This document shows positions 26,534-36,754 of a stretch of DNA of 64,000 nt, one piece after another; within the stretch, counting starts at the first letter, position 1, and each line of letters opens with the position of its first letter. The stretch is taken from NCBI RefSeq assembly GCF_017114995.1, contig NZ_JABXKL010000001.1, positions 61,002 through 125,001 of the forward strand, read 5' to 3'. Made by a program: the position numbers and the translations under genes. Below the pieces are notes generated by a model, which was given only the letters and a program-made list of their open reading frames with translations, was not told the origin of the DNA and did no database searches. The DNA comes from Nostoc sp. NMS9. GTDB taxonomy: Bacteria > Cyanobacteriota > Cyanobacteriia > Cyanobacteriales > Nostocaceae.

Positions 26534-27634
26534 CTATTTTGTTTCTTTGAATCTTGCTCTCCATTTCCGAATGGCACTAGCAGTTCTGGCTACAGGTGGC
26601 ATGTATACATCGTAATTTTCGTGTTGTGTAATTTCATGTTGGGTAATTTTGTTTTGTGTAATTTCGTGTTGTGTAATACTTTTATTATTTAATTTTTGGG
26701 TAGTTAGACAGTTAGCCAAAGTAGGTGAATAACTTTCACTACTTAAAGCTTTTATCACTTCATCGGCAGTCTTAAACCGCTCCTCTAAGTTAATTTTCAC
26801 CATTTTTCCTAAAATCTGGGCGAAACTGTTGCTGATATTTACCTGTTTTTGCCAAGATATTTCACCAGTCTTTGGGTCGTAGTCCAATTCTAAAGGACTT
26901 TTAGCAGTCAACATATAAATACAAGTTACACCCAGCGCATAAATATCACTGGCATAAACTGGACGTAGAGAAAACTGTTCTGGTGGTGCAAATCCCCTAG
27001 TCCCGATAAAGTTGGTATTTGCAGCTTGATTGATTGAGTTTTCACAAGCATCAACTAATTTCTCTTTCACCGCACCAAAATCAATCAGCACTATGCGCCC
27101 ATCATATTCACACCGCAATAAATTCTGAGGCTTAATATCCCGATGAATCACATGATGTTTATGAAGATACTGTAATACGGGTAATAATTCCTGTAAAAAC
27201 CGCTTAACTGAGGCTTCACTTTTGGGCCCAGTTTGCCGCACTTCTCGCGCCAAAGTCAAACCCGGCACATATTCTTGAATTAAAAAGAACTCCCCATTCG
27301 CTCGAAAGTAGTCTAATAGCATGGGAATTTGCGAATGACTACCGAGTTGTCCCAAAGTTCTTGCTTCTTTTTCAAAGCGCATACATGCCTTTTGCCAACT
27401 TTGGGGAGTAGTTACTTTTGGACAAAGCTGTTTAATGACACACAGTGGATTCCCAGGTAATACGGCATTTTTGGCTAAAAATGTCACACCAAAACCACCT
27501 CTACCCAAAATTTGTAGTATTTCATAGCGATCGCGAAATAGCCGTTTGGAACCACACATCTGAATCAACTGAGTTTGTTGTAAAATGCTCTCTTGAGAAT
27601 TCGTTGTTTTTTGAGAAAAACGATTCAGATTCAT
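26534..27634 (-). CDS. Ser/Thr protein kinase without WD40 domain
   Basis: A 366-residue kinase: ILGRGGFGVTFLAKN Gly-loop, Lys in CVIKQLCP, HRDIKPQNLL, LIDFGAVKE, GTRGFAPPEQFS and APE-type helix regions are all present. It lacks the membrane segment and propeller of its two neighbours. The C-terminal tail holds four 15-bp tandem repeats (26619-26678) coding ITQHE-type pentapeptides, then a basic end (IRKWRARFKETK). It lies on the same strand as the other two kinases but is separated from them by over 500 bp, so it probably has its own promoter. Confidence 0.88.
   Translation of the reverse strand: MNLNRFSQKTTNSQESILQQTQLIQMCGSKRLFRDRYEILQILGRGGFGVTFLAKNAVLPGNPLCVIKQLCPKVTTPQSWQKACMRFEKEARTLGQLGSHSQIPMLLDYFRANGEFFLIQEYVPGLTLAREVRQTGPKSEASVKRFLQELLPVLQYLHKHHVIHRDIKPQNLLRCEYDGRIVLIDFGAVKEKLVDACENSINQAANTNFIGTRGFAPPEQFSLRPVYASDIYALGVTCIYMLTAKSPLELDYDPKTGEISWQKQVNISNSFAQILGKMVKINLEERFKTADEVIKALSSESYSPTLANCLTTQKLNNKSITQHEITQNKITQHEITQHENYDVYMPPVARTASAIRKWRARFKETK
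26619..26678 (-). repeat. four 15-bp tandem repeats coding ITQHE-like pentapeptides
   Basis: Consecutive 15-bp units of the TCGTGTTGTGTAATT type (plus strand) are translated on the minus strand as ITQHE/ITQNK/ITQHE/ITQHE in the C-terminal linker of the kinase. The frame is preserved because each unit is five codons. Confidence 0.85.
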
Positions 27635-28000
27635 TAGTATAAAATATCTACTCTTAAATGAATGTCTCTAATTCTATGACAATTCTTTATTGACAACAGT
27701 AAGATTACTGAATCTTTGCCAAATCCTCATTACTCTTCAAAAAGTAAAAATAAATTTTTGTAGAACTAGCCCTTTCACGGATGTGTGACGAGCTAATTTG
27801 TAGTTTAGTAGAGGTGAAAGTTTGTTGCATGGGTACTTATAATAATTTTGTATGAAGATGCACATAACAAAACCCCTCTGGTTTAGCAAAAGGGGGACGG
27901 CGTAGCCGGGGGGTAAAAATATGTAGTTTCACGCTTAGTACATTTATAGGGATGCAAGGACTTGCATCCTGACGATGGGATGTTTTTTAACTATAAGTAC
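27635..28000. other. intergenic region upstream of the third kinase
   Basis: 366 bp with no gene seen. A degenerate repeat with AACCCCTCTGGTTTAGC and AGGGGGACGGCG lies near 27870-27910. The promoter of the minus-strand kinase should be in the left part. Confidence 0.45.
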
Positions 28001-28561
28001 CTAAGCTGGTGGAGTTTGTGAAGAGAAAATATCTGTGAGATTCTCCTCAACCAGCAAATCTGCTGTTTGCATAATAAATGGGAGTTCGGCTCCCACAAGA
28101 CCTCTTTGGATGCGTTCTAAAGTCTCACTAAAAACTACAAACAGAGGATATATAGTATTAGCTCCCTCACTCAAAATATGACTGTGACGGAGAGGCATCA
28201 ACCACTCATAATCATTGTCCAGGCAAACTTGGGTTTGTCGCCAACGTCCTAACAAATCAGAAAAGTCTTCGTGAGCGCGATGAATAAAGACTAAAATTTC
28301 TGCTCCAGTTTTAATTTTCCACTCTGGATCGCACATCAAAATTGCCACATCACAAGGTAAGCAAATCGTTTGTGGGGCTGTTGTAGCAGTATTGCGAATC
28401 CGGACAATTGGCAAAGGTACAGTGATGACACTTTCCTCTGGACGGCGCAGACTGGGAATCATCTCCAAGTATGGCCGATATTGCTTTAGTAAGGCGATCG
28501 CAGCTAGATGATTGCTGTACTCTGCCAAACTTGCTTCGTACTGAGATTTTTGCACAGTCAT
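28001..28561 (-). CDS. conserved cyanobacterial-type hypothetical protein near pil genes
   Basis: A 186-residue soluble protein that I do not recognise. It has no signal peptide or membrane segment. The N-terminus is helical (YEASLAEYSNHLAAIALLKQYRPYLEMI), the centre alternates hydrophobic and polar residues as in beta strands (SVITVPLPIVRIRN, ICLPCDVAILMCD), and a Trp-rich stretch (LGRWRQTQVCLDNDYEWLMPL) follows. It is on the same strand as pilC, 120 bp downstream, so cotranscription with the pilus genes is possible but unproved. Confidence 0.55.
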   Translation of the reverse strand: MTVQKSQYEASLAEYSNHLAAIALLKQYRPYLEMIPSLRRPEESVITVPLPIVRIRNTATTAPQTICLPCDVAILMCDPEWKIKTGAEILVFIHRAHEDFSDLLGRWRQTQVCLDNDYEWLMPLRHSHILSEGANTIYPLFVVFSETLERIQRGLVGAELPFIMQTADLLVEENLTDIFSSQTPPA

Positions 28562-28681
28562 AGTTTATTAAATAGTGAGTAGTTAGGAGTTAAAAATAAA
28601 ATTAATCAGTTAGGATATAAAAGTTAGGAATAAAATTTTTAATTCCTAACTCATAACTTTTAACTATTAACTATTAATCCT

Positions 28682-29905
28682 TTATCCCAGCTTTTCAAAT
28701 ACTGCAAACATAGGCAGATACATCGCTAGCAAAATGGTTCCAACCATTCCCCCTAGAACTACAATCATCACCGGTTCCAAAATACTGGTCATTGCTTTTA
28801 CTGCTTGCTCGACTTCATCTTCATAGAAATCGGCAACTTTCATCAACATTGCATCTAATTCTCCAGTTTCTTCTCCGATACTAATCATCTGAATTGCCAT
28901 AGCCGGAAAAACGGCATCTTTTTGTAAAGCAATGCTAATCATGCCTCCTTGTTGAATCTCCATACGGGCGGCGTCTATGGCATTAGCAATCACTTGGTTT
29001 CCTGATGTATCTCGGACAATTTCTAAACAAGTTAAAATTGGTACACCTGAACGAGTCAAAGAACCAAAAGTCCGGCTAAAGCGGGCAACTGAAGATTTTT
29101 GAATTAAGTCACCAAACAATGGCATCTTGAGGGAAAAACGATCGATAGTGATGCGACCAACAGGAGTTTTACCGTATTGTGTAAAGGCAAATTTCAGTCC
29201 TATAAGAGCAGCAAGAAGGACGATAGCACCCGGACTTCTCAGAAATTTGCTAGCATCCATCAAGAATTGTGTTAAAGGTGGTAATGTGATTCCAAGTTGT
29301 ACAAAAATCGTGGCGAAAATTGGAATCAGAAAAATTGTCATACCAAGAAAGATAGCAACTGCGATAAAACCCACAACCGTTGGATAAGACATTGCTGATT
29401 TAATTTGGTTTTGTAACCGGGCAACATCTTCTAACAACTTGGCTAAACGATTTAATACTTCGTCTAGAACACCACCAACTTCGCCAGCTTGAATCATACT
29501 CACGTATAATCCATCAAAACAGTCAGGATGCTTCCGCATTGCCTCTGAAAGATTCATTCCGCTTTGAACATCGGTGCTAATGTCTACAAGGGCTTGTTTC
29601 AATTTAGTATTACTACACTGTTCGGAAAGCACCCCCAGACTTCTAACGATCGCAACTCCCGCATTCATCAAAACGGCAAATTGACGCGAAAAAACGGCTT
29701 TGTCTTTCACAGAAACCTTAACTAAGGAATTCTGAAAGTTTTTGAAGGCAACATCTGGCTGAAATCCTTGAGATTGCTTGAGTTCTTGAACTACAAAACC
29801 TTGATCTCTGAGATTAGTACGAGCTTGTACTAAGGATTCAGCAACAATTTTTTCTGTTCGGGATTTTCCTTGTGAATCACGAACGCGGGCAACGTAGTTT
29901 GGCAT
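28682..29905 (-). CDS. pilC: type IV pilus inner-membrane platform protein PilC
   Basis: A protein of about 407 residues of the GspF/PilC family. Two T2SSF repeats are visible: FSRQFAVLMNAGVAIVRSL...GGVLDEVLNRLAKLLED in the first and FSRTFGSLTRSGVPILTCLEIVRDT...IGEETGELDAMLMKVADFYEDEV in the second, each followed by hydrophobic segments. It anchors the PilB/PilT motors at the inner membrane. The Met at 29905 (MPNYVARVRDSQG) matches the usual start better than the one four codons upstream. ATTCAAA heptamer repeats separate it from pilT. Confidence 0.93.
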   Translation of the reverse strand: MPNYVARVRDSQGKSRTEKIVAESLVQARTNLRDQGFVVQELKQSQGFQPDVAFKNFQNSLVKVSVKDKAVFSRQFAVLMNAGVAIVRSLGVLSEQCSNTKLKQALVDISTDVQSGMNLSEAMRKHPDCFDGLYVSMIQAGEVGGVLDEVLNRLAKLLEDVARLQNQIKSAMSYPTVVGFIAVAIFLGMTIFLIPIFATIFVQLGITLPPLTQFLMDASKFLRSPGAIVLLAALIGLKFAFTQYGKTPVGRITIDRFSLKMPLFGDLIQKSSVARFSRTFGSLTRSGVPILTCLEIVRDTSGNQVIANAIDAARMEIQQGGMISIALQKDAVFPAMAIQMISIGEETGELDAMLMKVADFYEDEVEQAVKAMTSILEPVMIVVLGGMVGTILLAMYLPMFAVFEKLG

Positions 29906-29910
29906 AAATA

Positions 29911-29934
29911 AATTCAAAATTCAAAATTCAAAAT
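29911..29934. repeat. ATTCAAA heptamer repeat (STRR type)
   Basis: Three copies of the heptamer ATTCAAA lie between pilT and pilC. The same heptamer array recurs at 33341-33373 and 51780-51812. Such short tandemly repeated repetitive sequences are known from heterocystous cyanobacteria. Confidence 0.85.
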
Positions 29935-29980
29935 ACTCAAGGGGATGAAATATTCTTCATCTCCTCTATCCCCAATTCTT

Positions 29981-31108
29981 TTAATGTGCTTTGGCAGCCA
30001 CACCAGGTTTAGCACCTGCGGCAGCTTGCGGTGTAGAATTACCAATGAGACGTTGAATTTCATCTGGCTTAGAAGTCTTAGACATTGCCGCTTCAAAGGA
30101 AATCGTTCCGGCTTTGTAAAAATCGGCTAAAACCTTCTCCAGAGTTTGCATTCCCAATTTACCGCCAGTTTGAATCGCTGAGTAAATTTGAGATGTTTTG
30201 CCTTCTCGAATTAAGTTGGAAATAGCAGGAGTGACAATCAGAATTTCTTGAGCCATCACCCGACCATATTCACCGGGTTTAGGGTTTTTCTTGGACACCA
30301 AGGTTTGGCTAAATACCCCCACTAATGAGTTAGACAATTGCACCCGCACTTGGGTTTGTCTTTCATGGGGGAAAACGTCGATAATCCGGTCAACAGTTTG
30401 GGCGGCGGAACTAGTGTGTAGCGTACCAAATACCAAATGTCCTGTTTCTGCAGCAGAAATCGCCAAAGAAATCGTTTCCAAATCGCGCATTTCCCCTACC
30501 AGAATAATATCTGGATCTTCCCGTAGGGCTGCTTTCAAAGCATTAGCAAAGCTTTTAGTATCTTCTCCTAGTTGTCGCTGGTGAACCAAGCTTTTGATTG
30601 GTTCATAGACAAATTCAATTGGGTCTTCCACCGTTAAAATATGCTCTGCCTTGGTGCGGTTAATCAAGTCAATCATTGCCGCTAGAGTAGTTGTCTTCCC
30701 CGAACCTGTAGGGCCTGTCACCAGAATAAGTCCTCTGGGCTTATCGCACATTTCCCGCACGATATCTGGCAGACCTAATTTTTCAAAGTTAGGGATCTTA
30801 GAACTTAATGCCCGTAAGCAAGCAGCATAAGCACCACGTTCTTTATAGACATTCACCCGGAAACGAGCCAAACCTTTGACACCATAAGAACAATCCAACT
30901 CCCAGGTCTGCTCTAAGGTTTTACGCTGGGTGTTGTTGAGCATACTAAAAATCAGCCTTTGACATTGATCGGCTGTCAATACATGCTCACCTATAGGGGT
31001 AAGTTTGCCACTGATGCGGAAGTAGGGAGGTAAACCTGCGGATAAATGCATATCCGAGCCACCCATTTCAATCAACTGCTCCATCAAGTCTTCAATCATC
31101 ATTTCCAT
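29981..31108 (-). CDS. pilT: type IV pilus retraction ATPase PilT
   Basis: A 375-residue hexameric ATPase that depolymerises type IV pili. Landmarks: MGGSDMHLSAG near the N-terminus, Walker A GPTGSGKTTTLAAMID, Asp box EHILTVEDPIEFVYE, Walker B PDIILVGEMRDLET, and the His box GHLVFGTLHTSSA. The AIRNLIRE-type motif appears as AISNLIREGKTSQIY, specific for PilT. It follows pilB and precedes pilC on the same strand, as in other cyanobacteria, where the three genes form a cluster for motility and DNA uptake. The start has a GGAAG site just upstream. Confidence 0.95.
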   Translation of the reverse strand: MEMMIEDLMEQLIEMGGSDMHLSAGLPPYFRISGKLTPIGEHVLTADQCQRLIFSMLNNTQRKTLEQTWELDCSYGVKGLARFRVNVYKERGAYAACLRALSSKIPNFEKLGLPDIVREMCDKPRGLILVTGPTGSGKTTTLAAMIDLINRTKAEHILTVEDPIEFVYEPIKSLVHQRQLGEDTKSFANALKAALREDPDIILVGEMRDLETISLAISAAETGHLVFGTLHTSSAAQTVDRIIDVFPHERQTQVRVQLSNSLVGVFSQTLVSKKNPKPGEYGRVMAQEILIVTPAISNLIREGKTSQIYSAIQTGGKLGMQTLEKVLADFYKAGTISFEAAMSKTSKPDEIQRLIGNSTPQAAAGAKPGVAAKAH

Positions 31109-31194
31109 AGTTCTGCTTCCTTTTAATGTTTTTTATTTGTCCTTTGTCATTTGTCCGTTGTCATTTGTTTAAAGTTACTAAGCATCGACTAATG

Positions 31195-31225
31195 ACCAAT
31201 GCCCAATGCCCAATGCCCAATGACT
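31195..31225. repeat. CAATGCC tandem repeat between pilB and pilT
   Basis: Several tandem CCAATGC heptamers, with GTCATTTGTC-type repeats just to the left (31138-31170), fill the 124-bp pilB-pilT gap. They are the inverse of the GGGCATT repeats found after ndbB and dnaK. Confidence 0.8.
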
Positions 31226-31232
31226 ATTAGTC

Positions 31233-33236
31233 TTAAAACCGAGGTGTCATACAGTAAGGACAATCCAGCCATTCTTGTTTTAATGTGGCATCGCAACTCC
31301 GACAGGTAAGACCAGTCTTGCGTTTGGCTTTTAACTCTGCTTCCAAACCAGTATCAGTAAACGTCACTCGTTCTACTTCTTCTAGAGTGGTGGAACCTTC
31401 ACGCACTAAGTCCAAACTATAAGCCAGCAAGGTTTTCATCCCCTCTTCTATTGCCACTTCCTTGATGCGTTCTGTGGGTGCGTCTTCGTTGATCAGAGTT
31501 TGCAGATTTTCGGTGACTCGCATGACTTCATAAACACCACAACGCCCTTTGTAGCCGACACCATTACATTTTGGGCAAAGGTGATTTTTGGCTTTGGCTT
31601 CGGCGATCGCTTCTAATGTCAAGGTGTTAGCTTTATAGAAGGTGACTCCGACATCAGAGGAAGCTGATAGACCATAACGAGCCAGTTCCTCGGTTGTAGG
31701 AGTGTAGGGAATGCGACATTCAGAACATACACGCCGCACCAAACGTTGAGCTAAAACGCCAATTAGGGAACTAGAAACCATGAAAGGCTCAATCCCCATT
31801 TCTCCCAAACGAGCGATCGCTCCTGGGGCATCATTGGTATGTAAGGTAGTTAATACCAAGTGACCGGTCAAGGCAGCTTCAATTGCTGTTTTTGCCGTTT
31901 CCTTATCCCGTGTTTCACCCACCAGTAGCACATCTGGATCTTGCCGCAAGAAAGCCCGCAATGCAGTAGCAAAATCTAATCCTTTTTCCCGAATCACCTG
32001 TACTTGAGTAATCCCTGGAAGACTGTACTCAATTGGGTCTTCCACAGTACTGATATTAATTCCGGGATCGTTCTTTTCAGAGAGTGCAGAATACAGCGAC
32101 GTTGTTTTTCCCGAACCAGTTGGCCCAGTTACCAAAATTAGCCCAAAGGGGCGGCTAACCATATCCTGGACAATATGTAAAGTCTCTGGATCGGTAATTA
32201 ACTTATCTAATCCCAGTTGGGTAGAGGAGTTATCCAAAATCCGCAGTACCACCTTTTCCCCGTAGCGACTGGGTAATGTATTCACCCGAAAATCCACCTT
32301 GCGTCCCTCAAACAGCCGACGGATACGTCCATCTTGGGGTAGACGCCGTTCAGCAATGTCTAGATTGGAGATGATTTTAAATCGGGCTGTCACCGCCGGG
32401 ATGATTTTTTTCGGCATTAAGGGGAAAGCTTCACGCAGCACTCCATCTTTACGGAAGCGAATACGTAAGTTTTCTTCTTGCGGTTCGATATGAATATCAG
32501 AAACGCCCTCATGCAAGGCTTTAGCTAGGATTCTGTTGACTAGGTTGATGACTGGGGCATCCTCCGCACCCTTCATTGCCGCCCCAAGATCAGCCTCCAT
32601 TTCTTCAGGAGCATCCGAAATATCGAGATTTCCGAGATTTTCTAAATCCTGACTAATATCTGTAGAGTTTTCTCGTTCTAGATGCTTCTGCTTAACAGCC
32701 ATTTCATCCAGGTATTGGTTGATTAGCTGCTGGTAGTCTTCCTGGGTAATCACCATGCGCTGCAACGCCAAGCCTTGGGGGCGTAAGATGCGGTTCAGGT
32801 CATCGGAAGCCTCTAGATTATCTGGAGCAACCATCGCCACTAAAACTGAAGGCGGGGTTTGGTCTTCGTGTTTCGACAGTGGTACTAAACGATGGCGACG
32901 GCAGATATCCACTGGGATGAGGGTTTCAATCAGGTTCCCCATCATCGTGTTGCCAACGGAATTGACTTCTGGATCGAGGAATTCAACTCCGTATAGTATT
33001 TTCAGTTCAAATAGCTGTTGTTTTTTGTATTGCCTGAGCAACTCAGGCGATAGTTGTTGCCCAGTGATTGACTCTAATACTTCTGTTAAAGGTCTGCCAG
33101 ATTTGCGGCTTTCAATTAATGCCTGCCTCATCTGTTCGGTATTGACATAGCCAGATTGCACTAGCTTGTTGCCGAAGGGCGAAAACTCTGTTCTGGTAGT
33201 TAGAGCGGTACTGCGCCGTTGTGGTGACGAGTTCAT
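31233..33236 (-). CDS. pilB: type IV pilus extension ATPase PilB (GspE family)
   Basis: A 667-residue assembly ATPase. The N-terminal GspE_N region (FGNKLVQSGYVNTEQM...) is followed by the ATPase core with Walker A GPTGSGKTTSLYSAL, Asp box INISTVEDPIEY, Walker B PDVLLVGETRDKET, and the His box GHLVLTTLHTNDA. A tetracysteine zinc site (CSEC...CPKC) is typical of PilB. The C-terminus adds a second Cys pair region (CRSCDATLKQEWLDCPYC) found in cyanobacterial homologues. It powers pilus extension at the inner membrane together with PilC. First gene of the pilB-pilT-pilC cluster. Confidence 0.95.
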   Translation of the reverse strand: MNSSPQRRSTALTTRTEFSPFGNKLVQSGYVNTEQMRQALIESRKSGRPLTEVLESITGQQLSPELLRQYKKQQLFELKILYGVEFLDPEVNSVGNTMMGNLIETLIPVDICRRHRLVPLSKHEDQTPPSVLVAMVAPDNLEASDDLNRILRPQGLALQRMVITQEDYQQLINQYLDEMAVKQKHLERENSTDISQDLENLGNLDISDAPEEMEADLGAAMKGAEDAPVINLVNRILAKALHEGVSDIHIEPQEENLRIRFRKDGVLREAFPLMPKKIIPAVTARFKIISNLDIAERRLPQDGRIRRLFEGRKVDFRVNTLPSRYGEKVVLRILDNSSTQLGLDKLITDPETLHIVQDMVSRPFGLILVTGPTGSGKTTSLYSALSEKNDPGINISTVEDPIEYSLPGITQVQVIREKGLDFATALRAFLRQDPDVLLVGETRDKETAKTAIEAALTGHLVLTTLHTNDAPGAIARLGEMGIEPFMVSSSLIGVLAQRLVRRVCSECRIPYTPTTEELARYGLSASSDVGVTFYKANTLTLEAIAEAKAKNHLCPKCNGVGYKGRCGVYEVMRVTENLQTLINEDAPTERIKEVAIEEGMKTLLAYSLDLVREGSTTLEEVERVTFTDTGLEAELKAKRKTGLTCRSCDATLKQEWLDCPYCMTPRF

Positions 33237-33619
33237 AAATGAGCAATTGATTTGGGGAAACCTCTGCTTAAAGTATTCCCAGGCTGTGAGACAGAATTCT
33301 CATTTCCCAAAAAAGTCCTGAGTCACGTCGTTTTGCTCCGAATTCAAAATTCAAAATTCAAAATTCAAAATTAAAGATATTTTCAAATAAGATAAGGGGC
33401 GAGTCACATTCGGCGCTACTATTGCAAATTACTCGTTCGGGTTCCCGCCTTAGTGGCGTCTGGGCTAACGTGTTCACCATTTGTCACAATAAGAGGACGG
33501 TTACATCACTTCCAGGAACTTGTCGGCAATAAAATCAGCCTCAGTTGCAAGTCGTGGATGACGACGGTTGCAAGCTGTAGAGATACACTGCCATAAATAG
33601 GATCTGGAATGAGTAGACA
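33237..33619. promoter_or_regulatory. divergent intergenic region between pilB and grpE, with heptamer repeats
   Basis: 383 bp between divergent genes, so promoters of both operons should lie here. An ATTCAAA array (33341-33373) is preceded by GTCACGTCG-TTTTGCTCCG, a motif that also precedes the array at the tatC start. No CIRCE-type inverted repeat (TTAGCACTC-N9-GAGTGCTAA) was seen before grpE. Confidence 0.5.
33341..33373. repeat. ATTCAAA heptamer array (STRR type)
   Basis: Four tandem copies of ATTCAAA in the pilB-grpE gap. Confidence 0.9.
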
Positions 33620-34366
33620 ATGATCGATGAAAATAAACAGATAAACAATACAAGCCAGCAATTGGGTGAACCAACAGAGGTAAAGCAAGCAATGAAGAGT
33701 GACTCCCCAGCCCAAATTAATTTCAATGAATCTGGTAGCGAGGTGACAGAGCAAGTGGCAGCCCAAACAAATATATCAGGGGATACTGCTGTAAATTCAG
33801 AAAATAGCGTTGCAGCAACTGAGAAAACTGAAGTAGAAAGGGCAGCTTTGGCAGAACTGACTCAACAAATCGAGTCTGTCAAAACGCAATTGGAAGAGCG
33901 TAGTACTCAATATATGCGGATTGCCGCTGATTTTGAGAATTACCGGAAACGCACTAGCAAAGAAAAAGAAGACCTAGAGTTGCAGGTGAAGCGGAATACG
34001 ATTTTGGAATTGCTACCAGTAGTCGATAATTTTGAGCGGGCGCGATCGCACCTCAAACCGCAGTCTGATGCCGAAATGACCATGCACAAAAGTTACCAAG
34101 GCGTTTACAAACAATTAGTAGATAGCCTGAAGCGCTTGGGTGTATCACCAATGCGTCCCGAAGGTCAAGAATTCGATCCTAACCTGCACGAAGCAGTAAT
34201 GCGGGAACCTACGGATGAACATCCTGAAGGAACAGTGTTAGAAGAGTTAGTGCGCGGATATTACTTGGGCGATCGCGTGCTACGCCATGCAATGGTCAAA
34301 GTAGCTGCTCCCAAGGAAGATACACCTTTTGCACCAGAAGATCAGTCGAGTTCAGCCAGCAGTTAA
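33620..34366 (+). CDS. grpE: nucleotide exchange factor GrpE
   Basis: A 248-residue GrpE. The N-terminal 80 residues are acidic and disordered; a long coiled coil ([41 protein letters not shown]) leads to the beta-wing head with [32 protein letters not shown] and [16 protein letters not shown]. It releases ADP from DnaK. It is the first gene of a grpE-dnaK-dnaJ group and starts 384 bp from the divergent pilB. A slightly long N-terminus is normal in cyanobacteria. Confidence 0.95.
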   Translation: MIDENKQINNTSQQLGEPTEVKQAMKSDSPAQINFNESGSEVTEQVAAQTNISGDTAVNSENSVAATEKTEVERAALAELTQQIESVKTQLEERSTQYMRIAADFENYRKRTSKEKEDLELQVKRNTILELLPVVDNFERARSHLKPQSDAEMTMHKSYQGVYKQLVDSLKRLGVSPMRPEGQEFDPNLHEAVMREPTDEHPEGTVLEELVRGYYLGDRVLRHAMVKVAAPKEDTPFAPEDQSSSASS

Positions 34367-34594
34367 GCTGTAGTTGCTCGCCTCGCTGACCTCAAGTGCC
34401 TGGGTTATAGCAAGGACGAGCATCGCGTACCTAAAACTTGGACAAGGCTTTGGATAACTCTGTTGTGTTTCAACTTCTTTCTTGCTACCAGCAACAGGGG
34501 TTCCACAGACGTTATCCGCTAGCCTTTGTTCTTAACAAAAAAGTTAGTCCGCGACATATTACAGAAGAAAGACTCAGTAAAAATACTGGCAAAT

Positions 34595-36553
34595 ATGGGA
34601 AAAGTTATTGGGATCGACTTAGGCACTACTAACAGTTGCGTCGCAGTTTTGGAGGGTGGTCAACCACTTGTGATCTCCAATTCTGAAGGTGGACGAACTA
34701 CTCCAAGTATTGTGGGATTTGGGAAGAGTGGCGATCGCTTGGTTGGTCAATTGGCAAAGCGCCAAGCCGTAACCAATGCTGAAAACACAATTTACAGTAT
34801 TAAACGATTCATCGGGCGGCGTTGGGAAGACACAGAAGTAGAACGCGATCGCGTTCCCTACAACTGTGTCAAAGGTCGAGACGAGACTGTTGATGTCCAA
34901 ATCCGCTCAAAGAACTACACGCCCCAAGAACTATCCGCCATGATCCTGCAAAAGCTGAAGCAGGATGCGGAAAACTTTTTGGGTGAGGAGGTGACTCAAG
35001 CAGTAATCACCGTACCAGCATATTTTACAGATGCCCAAAGACAAGCAACTAAAGATGCTGGCACAATTGCTGGACTAGAAGTCCTGCGAATTATTAATGA
35101 ACCAACAGCTGCGGCTTTAGCTTTCGGATTGGAAAAGCAAGACCAAGAGCAGCTAATTTTAGTATTTGACTTGGGAGGCGGTACTTTTGACGTATCGATC
35201 CTGCAACTTGGAGATGGCGTTTTTGAAGTGAAGGCGACTTGTGGTAATAACCACTTGGGTGGAGACGACTTTGATAATGCGATCGTCCTTTGGATGATGG
35301 AACGTTTCCAAGAACAAGAGAAAATCGACCTTTCCAAAGACAAGATGGCATTGCAACGCCTGCGGGAAGCTGCGGAAAAGGCAAAAATTGAACTCTCCAG
35401 TATGGTGAATACCTCCATCAACTTGCCATTTATCACAGCGGATGACACCGGGCCAAAGCATCTGGAGATGGAACTCAGCCGCTCGAAATTTGAAGAACTC
35501 GCCGCGAAATTAATTGAAGCGACCATTGAACCAATGATTCAAGCGCTCAAAGATGCGGATTTAAAACCAGAAGCCATAGATCGGATTATTTTGGTAGGTG
35601 GTTCTACGCGTATTCCCGCAGTCCAAAACGCGCTAATTAAGTTTTTCAACGGCAAAGCTCCCGATCGCTCCATCAACCCTGACGAAGCCGTAGCATTGGG
35701 AGCAGCTATCCAAGCAGGTGTGTTGGGTGGCGAAGTCGATAATCTCTTACTATTGGATGTCACCCCTCTATCCTTGGGAATTGAAACTTTGGGTGAAGTG
35801 TTCACCAAAATCATTGAACGCAACACTACAATTCCTACGAGTCGGTCACAAGTTTTTTCCACCGCAGTTGATGGGCAAACCTCAGTAGAAATTCACATCC
35901 TCCAAGGTGAACGGGCGATGTCACGAGATAACAAGAGTCTCGGCAAGTTTCTACTCGCAGGAATTCCCCCATCTCCCCGTGGTGTACCGCAAATTGAAGT
36001 ATCCTTTGAAATCGATGTCAACGGCATCCTGAAGGTTTCTGCCCAAGATAAAGGTACAGGTAGAGAACAGAGTATCAGGATTACCAATACAGGTGGTTTG
36101 AGTAGCAACGAAGTCGAACGGATGCGGCAAGAGGCAGAACTGTTTGCCGAAGAAGATAGAAGACGTAAAGAACTGGTTGAACTTAAAAACCAAGCAGATA
36201 ATTTGTTGTTCAGTTATGAATCTACCATCAAGGATAATAGCAACTTTATCGGCGACCAGATGAAAACCTTGGCCAGCGAAAAAGTTGCACAACTCCAAGC
36301 TGCAATGATTGACTCCAGCATTTCCACAGGGGAATTTAAGGAGCGCTTAGACGACTTCCAACAAACCTTGTTTGCAATTGGTGCTGATGTTTACAATCGA
36401 GCTAACAGCCAAAGTGATGAGATTGAGGGGGGTTCATCTGGTCACTTTACCCCAGAAGTAGACTCACCAATGAATGGCACGCTAATACCACAATTCAACT
36501 TTGATTTTGACGAAGAAAGTACCGCTCAGGCTGATTATGAGGCGATAGATTAG
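34595..36553 (+). CDS. dnaK: molecular chaperone DnaK (Hsp70)
   Basis: A 652-residue Hsp70. The ATPase domain begins [22 protein letters not shown], which fixes the start at 34595 although the frame is open to 34526. [35 protein letters not shown] and [13 protein letters not shown] are the Hsp70 signatures, followed by the substrate-binding domain ([23 protein letters not shown]). The C-terminal tail is acidic and ends DYEAID. One of several dnaK paralogues expected in a cyanobacterium; this is the copy paired with grpE and dnaJ. GGGCATT repeats follow the stop. Confidence 0.96.
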   Translation: MGKVIGIDLGTTNSCVAVLEGGQPLVISNSEGGRTTPSIVGFGKSGDRLVGQLAKRQAVTNAENTIYSIKRFIGRRWEDTEVERDRVPYNCVKGRDETVDVQIRSKNYTPQELSAMILQKLKQDAENFLGEEVTQAVITVPAYFTDAQRQATKDAGTIAGLEVLRIINEPTAAALAFGLEKQDQEQLILVFDLGGGTFDVSILQLGDGVFEVKATCGNNHLGGDDFDNAIVLWMMERFQEQEKIDLSKDKMALQRLREAAEKAKIELSSMVNTSINLPFITADDTGPKHLEMELSRSKFEELAAKLIEATIEPMIQALKDADLKPEAIDRIILVGGSTRIPAVQNALIKFFNGKAPDRSINPDEAVALGAAIQAGVLGGEVDNLLLLDVTPLSLGIETLGEVFTKIIERNTTIPTSRSQVFSTAVDGQTSVEIHILQGERAMSRDNKSLGKFLLAGIPPSPRGVPQIEVSFEIDVNGILKVSAQDKGTGREQSIRITNTGGLSSNEVERMRQEAELFAEEDRRRKELVELKNQADNLLFSYESTIKDNSNFIGDQMKTLASEKVAQLQAAMIDSSISTGEFKERLDDFQQTLFAIGADVYNRANSQSDEIEGGSSGHFTPEVDSPMNGTLIPQFNFDFDEESTAQADYEAID

Positions 36554-36556
36554 GGG

Positions 36557-36660
36557 TTGGGCATTGGGCATGGGGCATGGGGCATTGGGCATTGGGCATT
36601 GGGTATGGGGCATGGGGCATTGTCCCCTTGTCTGCCTCATTTTCCCCACTCCCCACTCCC
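36557..36660. repeat. GGGCATT/GGGCATG heptamer array with pyrimidine-rich counterpart
   Basis: About nine degenerate TGGGCAT/TGGGGCA units follow the dnaK stop at once, then CCCCACTCCCCACTCCCCTA. The two halves are not fully complementary. It may be a by-product of repeat expansion rather than a terminator. Confidence 0.8.
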
Positions 36661-36754
36661 CTAAGTTGCAAATTTTTATTAAGATATTTTAATATATCTA
36701 AATATTTAGCGAAGTTTCACAAGACCTCAGCGGTTTGCTAGATTGTAGAAGCAA

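Noticed and set aside
33501..33766. Minus-strand ORFs opposite the grpE start
   Set aside because: They are rich in Leu/Cys/Ser and overlap the grpE coding start in antisense. No family resemblance.
34438..34632. Plus-strand ORF of 64 codons just before dnaK
   Set aside because: It runs into the dnaK start in another frame and has no recognisable features.
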